A stretch of DNA of 7,411 bases from Sedimentisphaerales bacterium (GCA_016932895.1 JAFGCA010000049.1:1-7411), one strand, 5' to 3'; counted from the stretch's first letter, positions 1-6,299 are shown. Made by a program: numbers and translations. The notes: generated by a model not told the origin, from the sequence alone.

Positions 1-1
1 C

Positions 2-319
2 GGCAGGGAGCCGGGGCAAATCCGCCGCTGCTATGCGGCCGGACCCGTGGCCGGACAAGACGAAACCGGAGGCCTGACCGGCCTGACCCAGGAAGGTTGT
101 ATCATCGACGCCTCCTTCTGGGACGTCGAGACCAGCGGCCAATCGACCAGCAGCGGCGGCACCGGCAAGACCACCGCACAAATGAAAACGGCGTACACCT
201 TCACCAACGCCGGCTGGGACTTCGCCGACGAAACCGCCAACGGCACCGACGACATCTGGTCGATCGACGAAGGGCGTGACTATCCGCAGCTCTCGTCGCA
301 GCCGAGTGGCCAGCCATAG
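2..319 (+). CDS. GLUG-repeat secreted protein, C-terminal fragment (5' end outside window)
   Basis: The frame is open from the left edge and ends at TAG 317-319. About 105 C-terminal residues are visible. The fragment starts inside a GLUG-type repeat (CYAAGPVAGQDETGGLTG) and continues into the cap found in this family: 'FWDVETSGQ', a Gly/Thr-rich 'GTGKTTAQM', 'GWDF' and finally 'IWSIDEGRDYPQL'. The same cap closes both modules of the next gene, so the two genes are adjacent paralogues. GLUG proteins (Pfam 'The GLUG motif') are thought to form extracellular beta-solenoids; the exact job here is unknown. No PEP-CTERM segment, LPXTG, dockerin or membrane helix follows the cap; the protein ends about ten residues later in a Ser/Gln/Pro-rich tail. 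Codons strongly favour C at the third position, unlike the cap of the neighbouring paralogue. A GTG at 47 is only an internal codon; the real start lies upstream of the window. Confidence 0.85.
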   Translation, partial: GREPGQIRRCYAAGPVAGQDETGGLTGLTQEGCIIDASFWDVETSGQSTSSGGTGKTTAQMKTAYTFTNAGWDFADETANGTDDIWSIDEGRDYPQLSSQPSGQP

Positions 320-368
320 CGGACGCAGGTCGGATTCCATCGGTACATTGGGAAAACTGGGCGACATC

Positions 369-489
369 GACAAACGAACGCGCTTCTGCCTGCGGAGTGG
401 ATTTTTGAATTTGGCACGGAACAGAAGTGTGTCGTGGTGAATCTTGATTGGTAGAAGCGGCACAGGATTCTACGCCGCGTTCGTTTGTC
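369..489. repeat. Inverted-repeat-bounded element in the leader of the second GLUG gene
   Basis: GACAAACGAACGCG at 369-382 is the exact reverse complement of 476-489, a 14-nt perfect inverted repeat with 93 nt between the arms. Inside it CTTCTG (383-388) can pair with CAGAAG (422-427), and GTAGAA (451-456) with TTCTAC (468-473). One outer stem and two inner arms could therefore form a three-way junction. The element fills most of the 210-nt gap between the two GLUG genes and ends 40 nt before the second ATG. It could be a structured leader RNA, a small MITE-like element or a terminator/processing structure. The pairing is directly visible; function is inference. Confidence 0.6.
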
Positions 490-529
490 ATCATAAAAGA
501 TTCGAGGAAAAGCAAGAGGGAAGCGGAAA

Positions 530-2863
530 ATGGAGAGAGACAGAACACTCAGCCTCGTGCGCGCCGTCTGCGCGCTGATCGCGGCCCTTTGTCCTCTGGC
601 CTCCGCCCAGTACGGCGGCGGCAGCGGCGCCGACGACGACCCCTACCTCATCTACACCGCCGAACAACTCAACGCCATCGGCGCCGAACCCAACGACTGG
701 GCAAACACTTCAAACTCATGGCCGACATCGACCTATCCCCCTACGACGGCCAAAACGGCCGCCCCACATTCAACATCATCGGAGACTACGTAGAGCCGCC
801 AATCAGAAGGTCTCCATATGTCTCCGGTGAGACCACCGGAGGATCTTTTGCCGGTGTCTTTGACGGCAACCACCACGCCATCGCTAACTTCACATGGACT
901 GGCAACGAACCTTATGTGGGGCCTCTTTGGACGTATTGACGACCCGAATGCAGAGGTTAGAAACCTCGGGGTGATCGATCCCAACGTCAATGCCGAGGCA
1001 GCATCGGATGTCGGCGCACTCGTGGGCTGGTTGCAGCAAGGCACCGTCAACAACTGCTACGTAAAAGGCGGCCGAGTCTCGGGCTGCGAAGAAGTGGGCG
1101 GGCTGGTAGGAAGCAACGGAGGTGGCTCGATCACAGATTGCCATTCGACCGCTTCTGTCGGCGGTGAAACCAATGTCGGTGGCGTGGTCGGCAGCCTCAG
1201 GTATGGGGCCCTTGTCAACTGCTCTATGCAGGGTCTTCGCGTCTCCGGCACACGGAACATCGGAGGGCTGCTGGGGTACAACTACCGCGGCACTCTCGAA
1301 AGCTCCTTCGCACACTCGATCGTACAAGGCGAGCAATACACAGGCGGACTTGTCGGCGCAAGTGGAGAGGAGCGGTACCTGTACTATGAAAGCCAGGGAG
1401 AAATCTGCAACTGCTACGCCGAGAGCATCGTTATTGGCAAAACACAGACCGGCGGTCTGATGGGCGCCAACTACGGCGGCAGCATCATCAACTGTTACTC
1501 CAAGGCCCTTGTCATCGGCGGCGAGGACACCGGTGGCTTGATTGGAGATGGCGAAGTCTACCTGGCCGTCGCCTGCTTTTGGGACATGCAGACGACCCGA
1601 CAGTTAACGAGCGCGGCTGGGAAAGGCAAGACAACGGCTCAGATGCAATCGGCCGCCACGTTCCGCGCCTGGCGCGAATCGCCCCACGAGAACATCTGGA
1701 CCATCGACGACGGCAACGACTATCCGAGATTGTGGTGGGAGAATCGCCCGGGCAGCCCCATTGGCCCGCCGGAATTCGTTCCTCCGTTTCCCGGATCGGG
1801 AACGGAAGAGGACCCTTATCTGATCTACACTGCCGACCAGTTAAACGCCATCGGCGCCGATCCCAACACTTGGGACAAGAACTTCAAACTCATGGCCGAC
1901 ATTGATCTCAACGGTTTTGCGGATACGGAGTTCAACAAGATCGGCCTCGAATGGGAGTGCCCGTTCTCTGGCTTCTTCGACGGCAACGACCACACGATTG
2001 CCAACTTCCGCTGCACCTGCTCTTCCGGTGACTCTGCAGGCCTTTTCCGAAACGTCAAGGGCGCAAATGCAGAGATCAAAAACCTCGGCTTGATCGCTCC
2101 CTATGTGTCCGCTCACGACGTGTGTTTTGTCGGCGCATTGGTCGGGCGGCTGACCAATGGAATGATTACAGACTGTTACGTCGAAGATGGCGTCGTCGCC
2201 GGCAAGGCAGGCACCGGCGTGTTGGTCGGTGCATTGAACGACGGGACAATCAGGAATTGCCACGTCGACCATGGAGTTATTGTCGGGCAGGATTCCATAG
2301 GCACCTTGGTGGGATACAGCTATGCAGCAGATATCGTGAACTGCTATTCGACCGGTACAATCATTGGCGACTCGTGCGTAGGCGGCTTGGTAGGAGATCA
2401 CCTTGACGGTTCGATCCAAACTTGCTACGGAAGGTGTCTCGTCATGGGCAACTCGAGCGTCGGCGGCCTGGTGGGAGGAGCAGGATGTGCTCTGATCAAT
2501 AACTCCTACGCCACCGGCATGGTGGTGGCGCATTCATATGCGGGTGGACTCCTTGGATCCTCCCGTATCGGAAGGATCGTCAATTCCTACGCGAGTGTAA
2601 ACGTGTCCGGCGACTCATATACGGGTGGCCTGGCCGGAAGCACAGGTGCTGTCGTTAGCAAGTCCTTCTGGGACGTGGAGACGAGTGGGCAGTTGACGAG
2701 TGACGGGGGGATGGGGTTGAGTACGGCTGAGATGCAGATGGCGGCTACGTTTTTGGCGGCGGGGTGGGATTTTGTGGGGGAGACGGAAAACGGCGTCGAG
2801 GATATCTGGTGGATCGACGAAAGGCAGGATTATCCGCGTCTGTGGTGGGAGGCGAGAGATTGA
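530..2863 (+). CDS. Two-module GLUG-repeat secreted protein, reading frame interrupted by two compensating frameshifts
   Basis: Start ATG 530 follows GAGGG at 516-520 (9-nt spacer). A signal peptide of about 26 residues ends in ASAQ. The frame from 530 breaks at G run 699-701; sense continues one frame over until G run 918-921, then returns to the first frame and runs to TGA 2861-2863. The restored protein is about 777 aa; the longest unbroken frame is 818-2863. Module A (about residues 28-404) and module B (about 422-777) share one plan: a 'DPYLIYTA[ED]QLNAIGA' head, 'FKLMADIDL', a 'FDGN.H.IANF' segment, seven GLUG repeats of about 27 residues (VGGLVG...G.I.NCY....V.G), and a 'FWD...IDD..DYPRLWW' cap. 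GLUG proteins are probably extracellular beta-solenoids; no enzyme motif or surface anchor is seen. Cys recurs at the 'NCY' position of many repeats. Alternatives are assembly error (then intact) or a young pseudogene. Confidence 0.8.
699..701 (+). other. First frameshift in the GLUG gene: probable missing G
   Basis: Up to TGG 698-700 the frame of ATG 530 reads the family head 'AEQLNAIGAEPNDW'. The next conserved words 'KHFKLMADIDL' are only readable one base back, from GGC 700-702. Module B has the same stretch without a break (1861-1902, 'DPNTWDKNFKLMADID'). The simplest reading is GGGG shortened to GGG. If unrepaired, translation stops at TAG 791-793 after 87 residues. Confidence 0.75.
918..921 (+). 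other. Second, compensating frameshift in the GLUG gene: probable extra G
   Basis: The middle frame reads 'FDGNHHAIANFTWTGNEPYVG' and then hits TGA at 937-939. The first frame picks up the family words 'GLFGRIDDPNAEVRNLG' from GGC 920-922. Dropping one G from the GGGG run restores 'EPYVGLFG', matching 'AGLFRNVKGANAEIKNLG' in module B. The net effect of both indels is zero. Confidence 0.75.
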
Positions 2864-2865
2864 CT

Positions 2866-2890
2866 ATTTACGATTTACGATTTACGATTT
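2866..2890. repeat. Tandem heptamer ATTTACG, about 3.6 copies
   Basis: ATTTACG occurs at 2866-2872, 2873-2879 and 2880-2886, followed by ATTT to 2890. It begins two bases after the GLUG stop codon in an AT-rich patch of otherwise GC-rich DNA. It is a simple tandem repeat; function is unknown. Confidence 0.85.
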
Positions 2891-2990
2891 GCTATTTGTT
2901 TATGAACGGCTGCGCTTACGGCTCAGTGTGCTCTGCGACTGAAAGAATCCGCGTTCATCGGTGGTTTCAATGGAACTGCCGGGGCCGGAA

Positions 2991-3030
2991 TTCTAAATCC
3001 TAAACAAGCACGAATGAGCCAAATCCAAAC
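2991..3030 (+). repeat. A-rich intergenic repeat, copy 1
   Basis: The stretch contains AAATCCTAAACAA (2995-3007) followed by AATGAGCCAAATCC and AAAC. A related version lies in the opposite orientation at 3231-3297, where the minus strand reads AAATCCGAAACAA and CAAATGACCGAAAT. The two copies flank the inverted element at 3064-3180. Confidence 0.5.
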
Positions 3031-3063
3031 CTCCCGCCCCCCTGCTGCACTTCGATACGGGCT

Positions 3064-3180
3064 TGTCATGCTGAACGAAGTGAAGCATCTGGGCCAGGGG
3101 AGATAGGTCACCGTCGCCGAACAGGGAACATCCGGTGGCGATCCCGGCGCGCCGGGATTCGCTATCGCTCAGGATGACAA
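3064..3180. repeat. MITE/REP-like element with TGTCAT-type inverted ends
   Basis: The left end TGTCATGCTGAACGA (from 3064) matches the reverse complement of the right end, TGTCATCCTGAGCGA, at 13 of 15 positions. The ends are about 117 nt apart. Inside are the perfect 18-nt palindrome ATCCCGGCGCGCCGGGAT (3141-3158) and a CACCG/CGGTG pair. There is no coding capacity, so it would be a non-autonomous element. A second copy of its left arm lies between amtB and glnK (3792-3821). Sequences of this type are common between genes in many bacteria; the mobilising protein is not in this window. Confidence 0.65.
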
Positions 3181-3230
3181 TCATCACATGACGTGCAACA
3201 GAGAATCGGACTGCCGGGCCGTGACCTCGC

Positions 3231-3297
3231 GTTTGGCATTTCGGTCATTTGAGTTTGCGTATTGTTTCGGATTTCGGGATTCGTGCCTCGAATTTCC
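3231..3297 (-). repeat. A-rich intergenic repeat, copy 2 (inverted relative to copy 1)
   Basis: Read on the minus strand this stretch gives CACGAATCCCGAAATCCG, then AAACAATACGCAAACTC and AAATGACCGAAATGCC. It shares AAATCC[T/G]AAACAA and an AATGA.C core with 2991-3030. It lies downstream of glnK, beyond the GC hairpin. Confidence 0.5.
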
Positions 3298-3326
3298 CGT
3301 CGCCGCGGGCGGCGGGCGCATGGGCG

Positions 3327-3354
3327 GGGCCCTGCCGGCGGTCCGGCAGGGCCC
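3327..3354 (-). terminator. Strong GC hairpin downstream of glnK, probable transcription end
   Basis: GGGCCCTGCCGG (3327-3338) and CCGGCAGGGCCC (3343-3354) form a perfect 12-bp stem with a 4-nt loop, 55 nt past the glnK stop on the minus strand. Neither strand has a U tract after the stem, so it is not a textbook intrinsic terminator. It may act with Rho, protect the 3' end, or block both directions between the convergent units. Confidence 0.5.
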
Positions 3355-3409
3355 GTCTTGGCCCGTAAAGGGCACACAAGTGATGGCCACTTGGATCGGA
3401 AGGTTCGAG

Positions 3410-3751
3410 TTACCCTATGGCCGCACTGCCCCGTTCACCCGTGCGTATCCTTACGCAGTCACTCAAATCCGTGACGAAAATCTTGCCATCACCGATCTGC
3501 CCCGTTCGGGCCCCTTCAATGATCGCCTCGACGGTCCTATCCACGAAGTCTTCATTGACGGCAATTTCCAATCGTACTTTCTTCAACAGATTCACTTCGA
3601 CGTCCACGCCGCGGTAGCTCTCGTGATAGCCCTTCTGGGCGCCGCAGCCCAGGGCGTTGGTCACGGAGAGCCTGAACACTTCCGCCTTGTAGAGGGCTTT
3701 CTTGACGTCTTGCAGCTTGTGCGGCTGGATATATGCGGTTATCAATTTCAT
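3410..3751 (-). CDS. glnK: P-II nitrogen regulatory protein (GlnK/GlnB family), lacking Tyr51
   Basis: This 113-aa protein aligns without gaps to E. coli GlnB over its length. P-II trimers bind ATP/ADP and 2-oxoglutarate and control ammonium transport by docking the T-loop into AmtB. Visible family features are the start '[20 protein letters not shown]', Gln39 and Lys40 at the T-loop base, 'YRG' at 46-48, Lys58, the nucleotide loop '[11 protein letters not shown]' (about 83-93) and 'RIRTGE' near the C-terminus. Position 51, the uridylylated Tyr in proteobacteria, is Val, and 49, the cyanobacterial phospho-Ser, is also Val. Regulation is therefore probably by ligands alone. Start ATG 3751-3749 has GGAGT seven bases upstream. 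It is the last gene of the unit, 98 nt after amtB, with a REP-like repeat in the gap. The pairing with amtB favours the glnK name. Confidence 0.95.
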   Translation of the reverse strand: MKLITAYIQPHKLQDVKKALYKAEVFRLSVTNALGCGAQKGYHESYRGVDVEVNLLKKVRLEIAVNEDFVDRTVEAIIEGARTGQIGDGKIFVTDLSDCVRIRTGERGSAAIG

Positions 3752-3791
3752 CGTATCGACTCCAGTTCCATTCGTCTTCTTGCTTGCTCAG

Positions 3792-3821
3792 CCCAGATCC
3801 TTCACTGCGTTCAGGATGACA
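3792..3821 (-). repeat. REP-like repeat between amtB and glnK
   Basis: On the minus strand this reads TGTCATCCTGAACG, then CAGTGAAGGATCTGGG, and matches 27 of 30 bases of 3064-3093. Two of the three differences are paired, ATGCT/AGCAT in one copy and ATCCT/AGGAT in the other, so a 5-bp stem is kept. It lies in the 98-nt amtB-glnK gap, inside the presumed transcript. Confidence 0.7.
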
Positions 3822-3849
3822 GGCACTGGGACGACCTTCACGATGCGTC

Positions 3850-5193
3850 CTACGTTGTGGTGAAGATCTGGAAGCCCGAGTACGCCTCCATCCCGTGCTC
3901 GCCGATGTCCAAACCCTTGAGCTCTTCCTCTTCGCTGACACGCAACCCGATGGTCGCCTTGATCGCGAAGAAGAGGATCAGCCCGAGGCCGAAGGCCCAG
4001 GCGAAAGCCGCGCCGGCACCGAGCGCCTGTACGCCGAGCTGTTTCAGCCCGCCGCCGTAGAACAAGCCGCAATCCATGTTGAACAGCCCGCACGAGAGCG
4101 TGCCCCAGGCACCGCAGACGCCGTGCACGCTGACGGCACCGACGGGATCATCGACTTTCAGCACGCGGTCGATGAACATGACGCTCAGAACCACCAGCGC
4201 CCCGCCGATGGCCCCGATCAGGAGGGAGGCCGCGGGAGTAACGCCGTCACACGGCGCGGTGATCGAAACCAGACCCGCCAGGGCGCCGTTGAGGGCCATC
4301 GAAGCGTCAGGCTTCTTCATCACGATCCACGCCACGAGCATGGCCACGATCGCGCCAGCCGCCGCGGAGAGATTCGTCGTCACGGCGATGTAGCCGATGG
4401 AGCCGTCCCCGGTCGTGGTGCTGCCCGGGTTGAAGCCGAACCAGCCGAACCACAGGATAAACACACCGAGCGCCGCGATGGGAATGTTGTGTCCCATGAT
4501 CGCGTTGGGTTTGCCGTTGGGACCGTACTTTCCGATCCGAGGCCCTAAGACGATTGCGCCGGCCAGGGCGAGCCATCCGCCCACGGAGTGCACCACGGTG
4601 GAGCCGGCGAAGTCGAGGAAGCCGAGCTTTTCGAGCCAGCCGCCTCCGTCGAGCAGGCCACCCCAGGCCCACGAGCCGAAGACCGGGTAAATCAGCAGCG
4701 TAATGAAGAAGCTGTAGACCAGGTAGCCGGTGAATTTCGTACGCTCGGCCATCGCGCCGGAAACGATTGTTGCGGCGGTCGCGGCGAAGACCGTCTGGAA
4801 GATCAGAAACGTCCAGTTCCAGTCGCCGCCGGGCTCGACGCCGCCCAGACCAAACAGCGTCGTGCCGAAGAGCCCGTTGGTCTTGCCGAACATCAGGCCG
4901 AAGCCGACCAGGAAGAACGCTACCGAGCCGATGGAGAAGTCCATCAGGTTTTTCATCAGGATGTTGACGGCGTTCTTGGCCCGGGTGAAACCTGTCTCGA
5001 CCATCGCGAATCCCGCCTGCATGAAGAACACCAGGAACGCGGCGATGCAGGTCCAGACCATATTGATGTTGGTTTGCAGTTCATCCCTGGCGGCCTGAAC
5101 GGCGGCCGCATCCACGTCCGCCGCACCAGCCACACTGGGAACAAGCAGCAACAGTAACGGTAAAAGCACCAGGCTGCGTCTTATCTTTCTCAC
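3850..5193 (-). CDS. amtB: Ammonium transporter (Amt/AmtB family)
   Basis: This 447-aa inner-membrane channel moves ammonium into the cell. Residues 1-24 look like a cleavable signal peptide (ending AGA|AD), followed by the expected eleven hydrophobic segments. The pore signature is complete: phenylalanines 132 and 136 (FQTVF), Trp177 (SWAWGG), Asp194 in 'LDFAGSTVVH', twin histidines His202 and His357 ('VSVHGVCGAWGTL'), and Phe252 in 'GWFGFNPGS'. The cytoplasmic tail 'EEEELKGLDIGEHGMEAY' is the conserved contact region for P-II. The start is GTG 5193-5191, supported by AAAGGA (5206-5201) seven bases upstream and by the signal peptide that follows; the next Met codon lies after the signal peptide. 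The barrel gene ends 29 nt upstream and glnK follows after 98 nt, so the three are probably one transcript under the sigma-54 promoter at 6063-6077. Confidence 0.97.
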   Translation of the reverse strand: MRKIRRSLVLLPLLLLLVPSVAGAADVDAAAVQAARDELQTNINMVWTCIAAFLVFFMQAGFAMVETGFTRAKNAVNILMKNLMDFSIGSVAFFLVGFGLMFGKTNGLFGTTLFGLGGVEPGGDWNWTFLIFQTVFAATAATIVSGAMAERTKFTGYLVYSFFITLLIYPVFGSWAWGGLLDGGGWLEKLGFLDFAGSTVVHSVGGWLALAGAIVLGPRIGKYGPNGKPNAIMGHNIPIAALGVFILWFGWFGFNPGSTTTGDGSIGYIAVTTNLSAAAGAIVAMLVAWIVMKKPDASMALNGALAGLVSITAPCDGVTPAASLLIGAIGGALVVLSVMFIDRVLKVDDPVGAVSVHGVCGAWGTLSCGLFNMDCGLFYGGGLKQLGVQALGAGAAFAWAFGLGLILFFAIKATIGLRVSEEEELKGLDIGEHGMEAYSGFQIFTTT

Positions 5194-5222
5194 TTGTCTG
5201 TCCTTTCTATGGCTCTGTTTAT

Positions 5223-5963
5223 CTAAAATTCGTACGCCAGCCCGACACCGGCATAGAAGATACTGTCGTCGTCGGCGACATCGCGGACGTCGCTACCGAG
5301 CAAGGCCACGTAGGCAAGGCTCGGTGTTACGGAGAGGCCGCCGACCTCGAAGGGAAAGCCCACCGTGAGCGTCAGATCATTCAGCTCGCTGTCGACCTCG
5401 ATGGTGTCGGTGCTCCAGTAGCCGTCGTTGTAGCTGCTGTCGCCCCAGCCGAGGCTGGCGCCGAGATCGACGCCGAACGGCAGGTCGCCGGGATTCTCGA
5501 AGCTGTGCCCGACGGAGAAGGCCGCGTAGGTCCCGTCGATCTCGTCGATGTCATGGTAGACGGTGATCGCGGGACTGGCCGGCACGTCAAAGCTGAAGCC
5601 CCAGTACAACTCCGTCGTCGCGTCGCCGCCCGGGAAGTAGTAGTAGATTCCGCCGACCGAGAAGCCGACGGTCTCATTGATCTGCCCGGAGTAATCCACG
5701 TAGTAGTCGTACTCGATGAACTGGCCGCTCTCGTCGTTCTCGTCGGTCAGATCGAGGTTGCCCCAGAAGCCGCCGGTCAATCCCTTGTAGCTGATACTGA
5801 CACCGGGCTGCCAGACCCAGTCGTCGGTAACGTTCTGCCCGCGCCATACGTATTTGCTGAACAAATCCGACGTAACCGAAACGCTCACCTCGTCCTCGGC
5901 CGGTGCCGTCGCCGCCCCAAACAACACGATTGCCATGCACCCTAAAACCTTGAACGTTCTCAT
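5223..5963 (-). CDS. TorF/Gcw_chp-like outer-membrane beta-barrel, putative porin
   Basis: A 246-aa exported protein with a signal peptide of about 22 residues (cut near APA|ED). The mature part is made of alternating hydrophobic/polar strands rich in Tyr, Trp, Gly and Asp and ends in 'GVGLAYEF'; a C-terminal Phe is the usual barrel-assembly signal. The N-terminal 'SVTSDLFSKYVWRGQNVTDD', then 'WQPGVSISYKGLTGGFWGNL', resembles the TorF/Gcw_chp family ('SDY.FRG.SQT' start). Members of that family often sit beside amt and P-II genes, as here. The likely role is passage of ammonium or other small nitrogen compounds across the outer membrane, but no substrate is proven. Start ATG 5963-5961 follows AAGGAG about six bases upstream. 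It is first in the operon, 29 nt before amtB. Cys9 lies too early in the signal peptide for a lipobox. Confidence 0.75.
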   Translation of the reverse strand: MRTFKVLGCMAIVLFGAATAPAEDEVSVSVTSDLFSKYVWRGQNVTDDWVWQPGVSISYKGLTGGFWGNLDLTDENDESGQFIEYDYYVDYSGQINETVGFSVGGIYYYFPGGDATTELYWGFSFDVPASPAITVYHDIDEIDGTYAAFSVGHSFENPGDLPFGVDLGASLGWGDSSYNDGYWSTDTIEVDSELNDLTLTVGFPFEVGGLSVTPSLAYVALLGSDVRDVADDDSIFYAGVGLAYEF

Positions 5964-6014
5964 CTCTTGCTCCTTTCACTCAATTGTCCAAACCACCACT
6001 TGACATTACGTTGC

Positions 6015-6047
6015 CATCACGTATCGGCCCGTGGACTACCGATGATG
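6015..6047 (-). other. Hairpin at the predicted 5' end of the barrel-amtB-glnK mRNA
   Basis: On the minus strand CATCATCGG (6047-6039) pairs with CCGA (6027-6024) and TGATG (6019-6015): 9 bp with a 4-nt bulge and an 11-nt loop. If transcription starts near 6051, as the sigma-54 site predicts, this stem begins a few bases into the message. It could stabilise the transcript; no known riboswitch is recognised. Confidence 0.35.
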
Positions 6048-6062
6048 CTTCACTCGGGAATC

Positions 6063-6077
6063 GCAAGCAGCGTGCCA
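6063..6077 (-). promoter_or_regulatory. Sigma-54 (RpoN) promoter for barrel-amtB-glnK
   Basis: The minus strand reads TGGCACGCTGCTTGC, matching the consensus TGGCACG-N4-TTGC at every fixed position, with GG and GC exactly 10 nt apart. The predicted start is near 6051, leaving a leader of about 88 nt before ATG 5963. Sigma-54 with NtrC control is the established arrangement for glnK-amtB in many bacteria, so nitrogen-limitation induction is inferred. Confidence 0.85.
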
Positions 6078-6197
6078 GAAGACCGACGTGAGGGCAGAAT
6101 ACACATAAGGCTCTGTTTTTAAGTGAGTTACAGAATTGCAAAGCAGTAGAAGCGGAAGCAAGGCCGAAGACAAAAACGTAGACAACATCGCAACCAC

Positions 6198-6211
6198 CTA
6201 CACTTATGTAG
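6198..6211. promoter_or_regulatory. Candidate activator site upstream of the sigma-54 promoter
   Basis: CTACA-CTTA-TGTAG is an inverted repeat centred about 150 bp upstream of the predicted sigma-54 start, a usual distance for NtrC-type activator sites. It does not match the enterobacterial NtrC consensus (GCAC...GTGC), so this is a positional guess. Confidence 0.2.
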
Positions 6212-6299
6212 ATGTAACCATTTCGTCTTTGGCTGTATCCGTTCTCGTGACGACCGCTTGACTCGCGACGTTTGCGTCTCTCGCCCAAACACCGCCTGC

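Larger units (their letters stand above)
2864..3409. other. Gene-free spacer made of several repeat families
   Basis: No credible coding frame lies in these 546 bases; the open frames have the look of translated repeats. From left to right it holds the ATTTACG heptamers (2866-2890), a stretch resembling common intergenic repeats (about 2905-2970, 'CCGCGTTCATCGGTGG'), a 40-nt A-rich element (2991-3030), a MITE/REP-like inverted element (3064-3180), a related A-rich element in the opposite orientation (3231-3297), and a GC hairpin (3327-3354). It separates two convergent units, the GLUG gene (+) and the glnK operon (-). Confidence 0.7.

Noticed and set aside
411..426. TTGGCACG at 411-418, like a sigma-54 -24 box before the GLUG gene
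   Set aside because: The bases 10 nt after GG are AA, not GC, so the -12 element is missing.
2705..2780. Possible G-quadruplex on the plus strand (runs of G in the cap)
   Set aside because: The G runs follow from G-ending codons over a coding stretch; nothing shows selection for a quadruplex.
2866..2890. Short direct repeats as a CRISPR remnant
   Set aside because: The units are adjacent heptamers with no spacers and no cas genes nearby.
3552..3941. Minus-strand frames giving peptides such as CHPERSEGSG and VILNAVKDLG
   Set aside because: These are translations of the REP-like repeat at 3792-3821, a known source of spurious proteins.
3188..4060. Plus-strand open frame of 290 codons
   Set aside because: It is antisense to glnK and the amtB 3' end, and its first part translates intergenic repeats.
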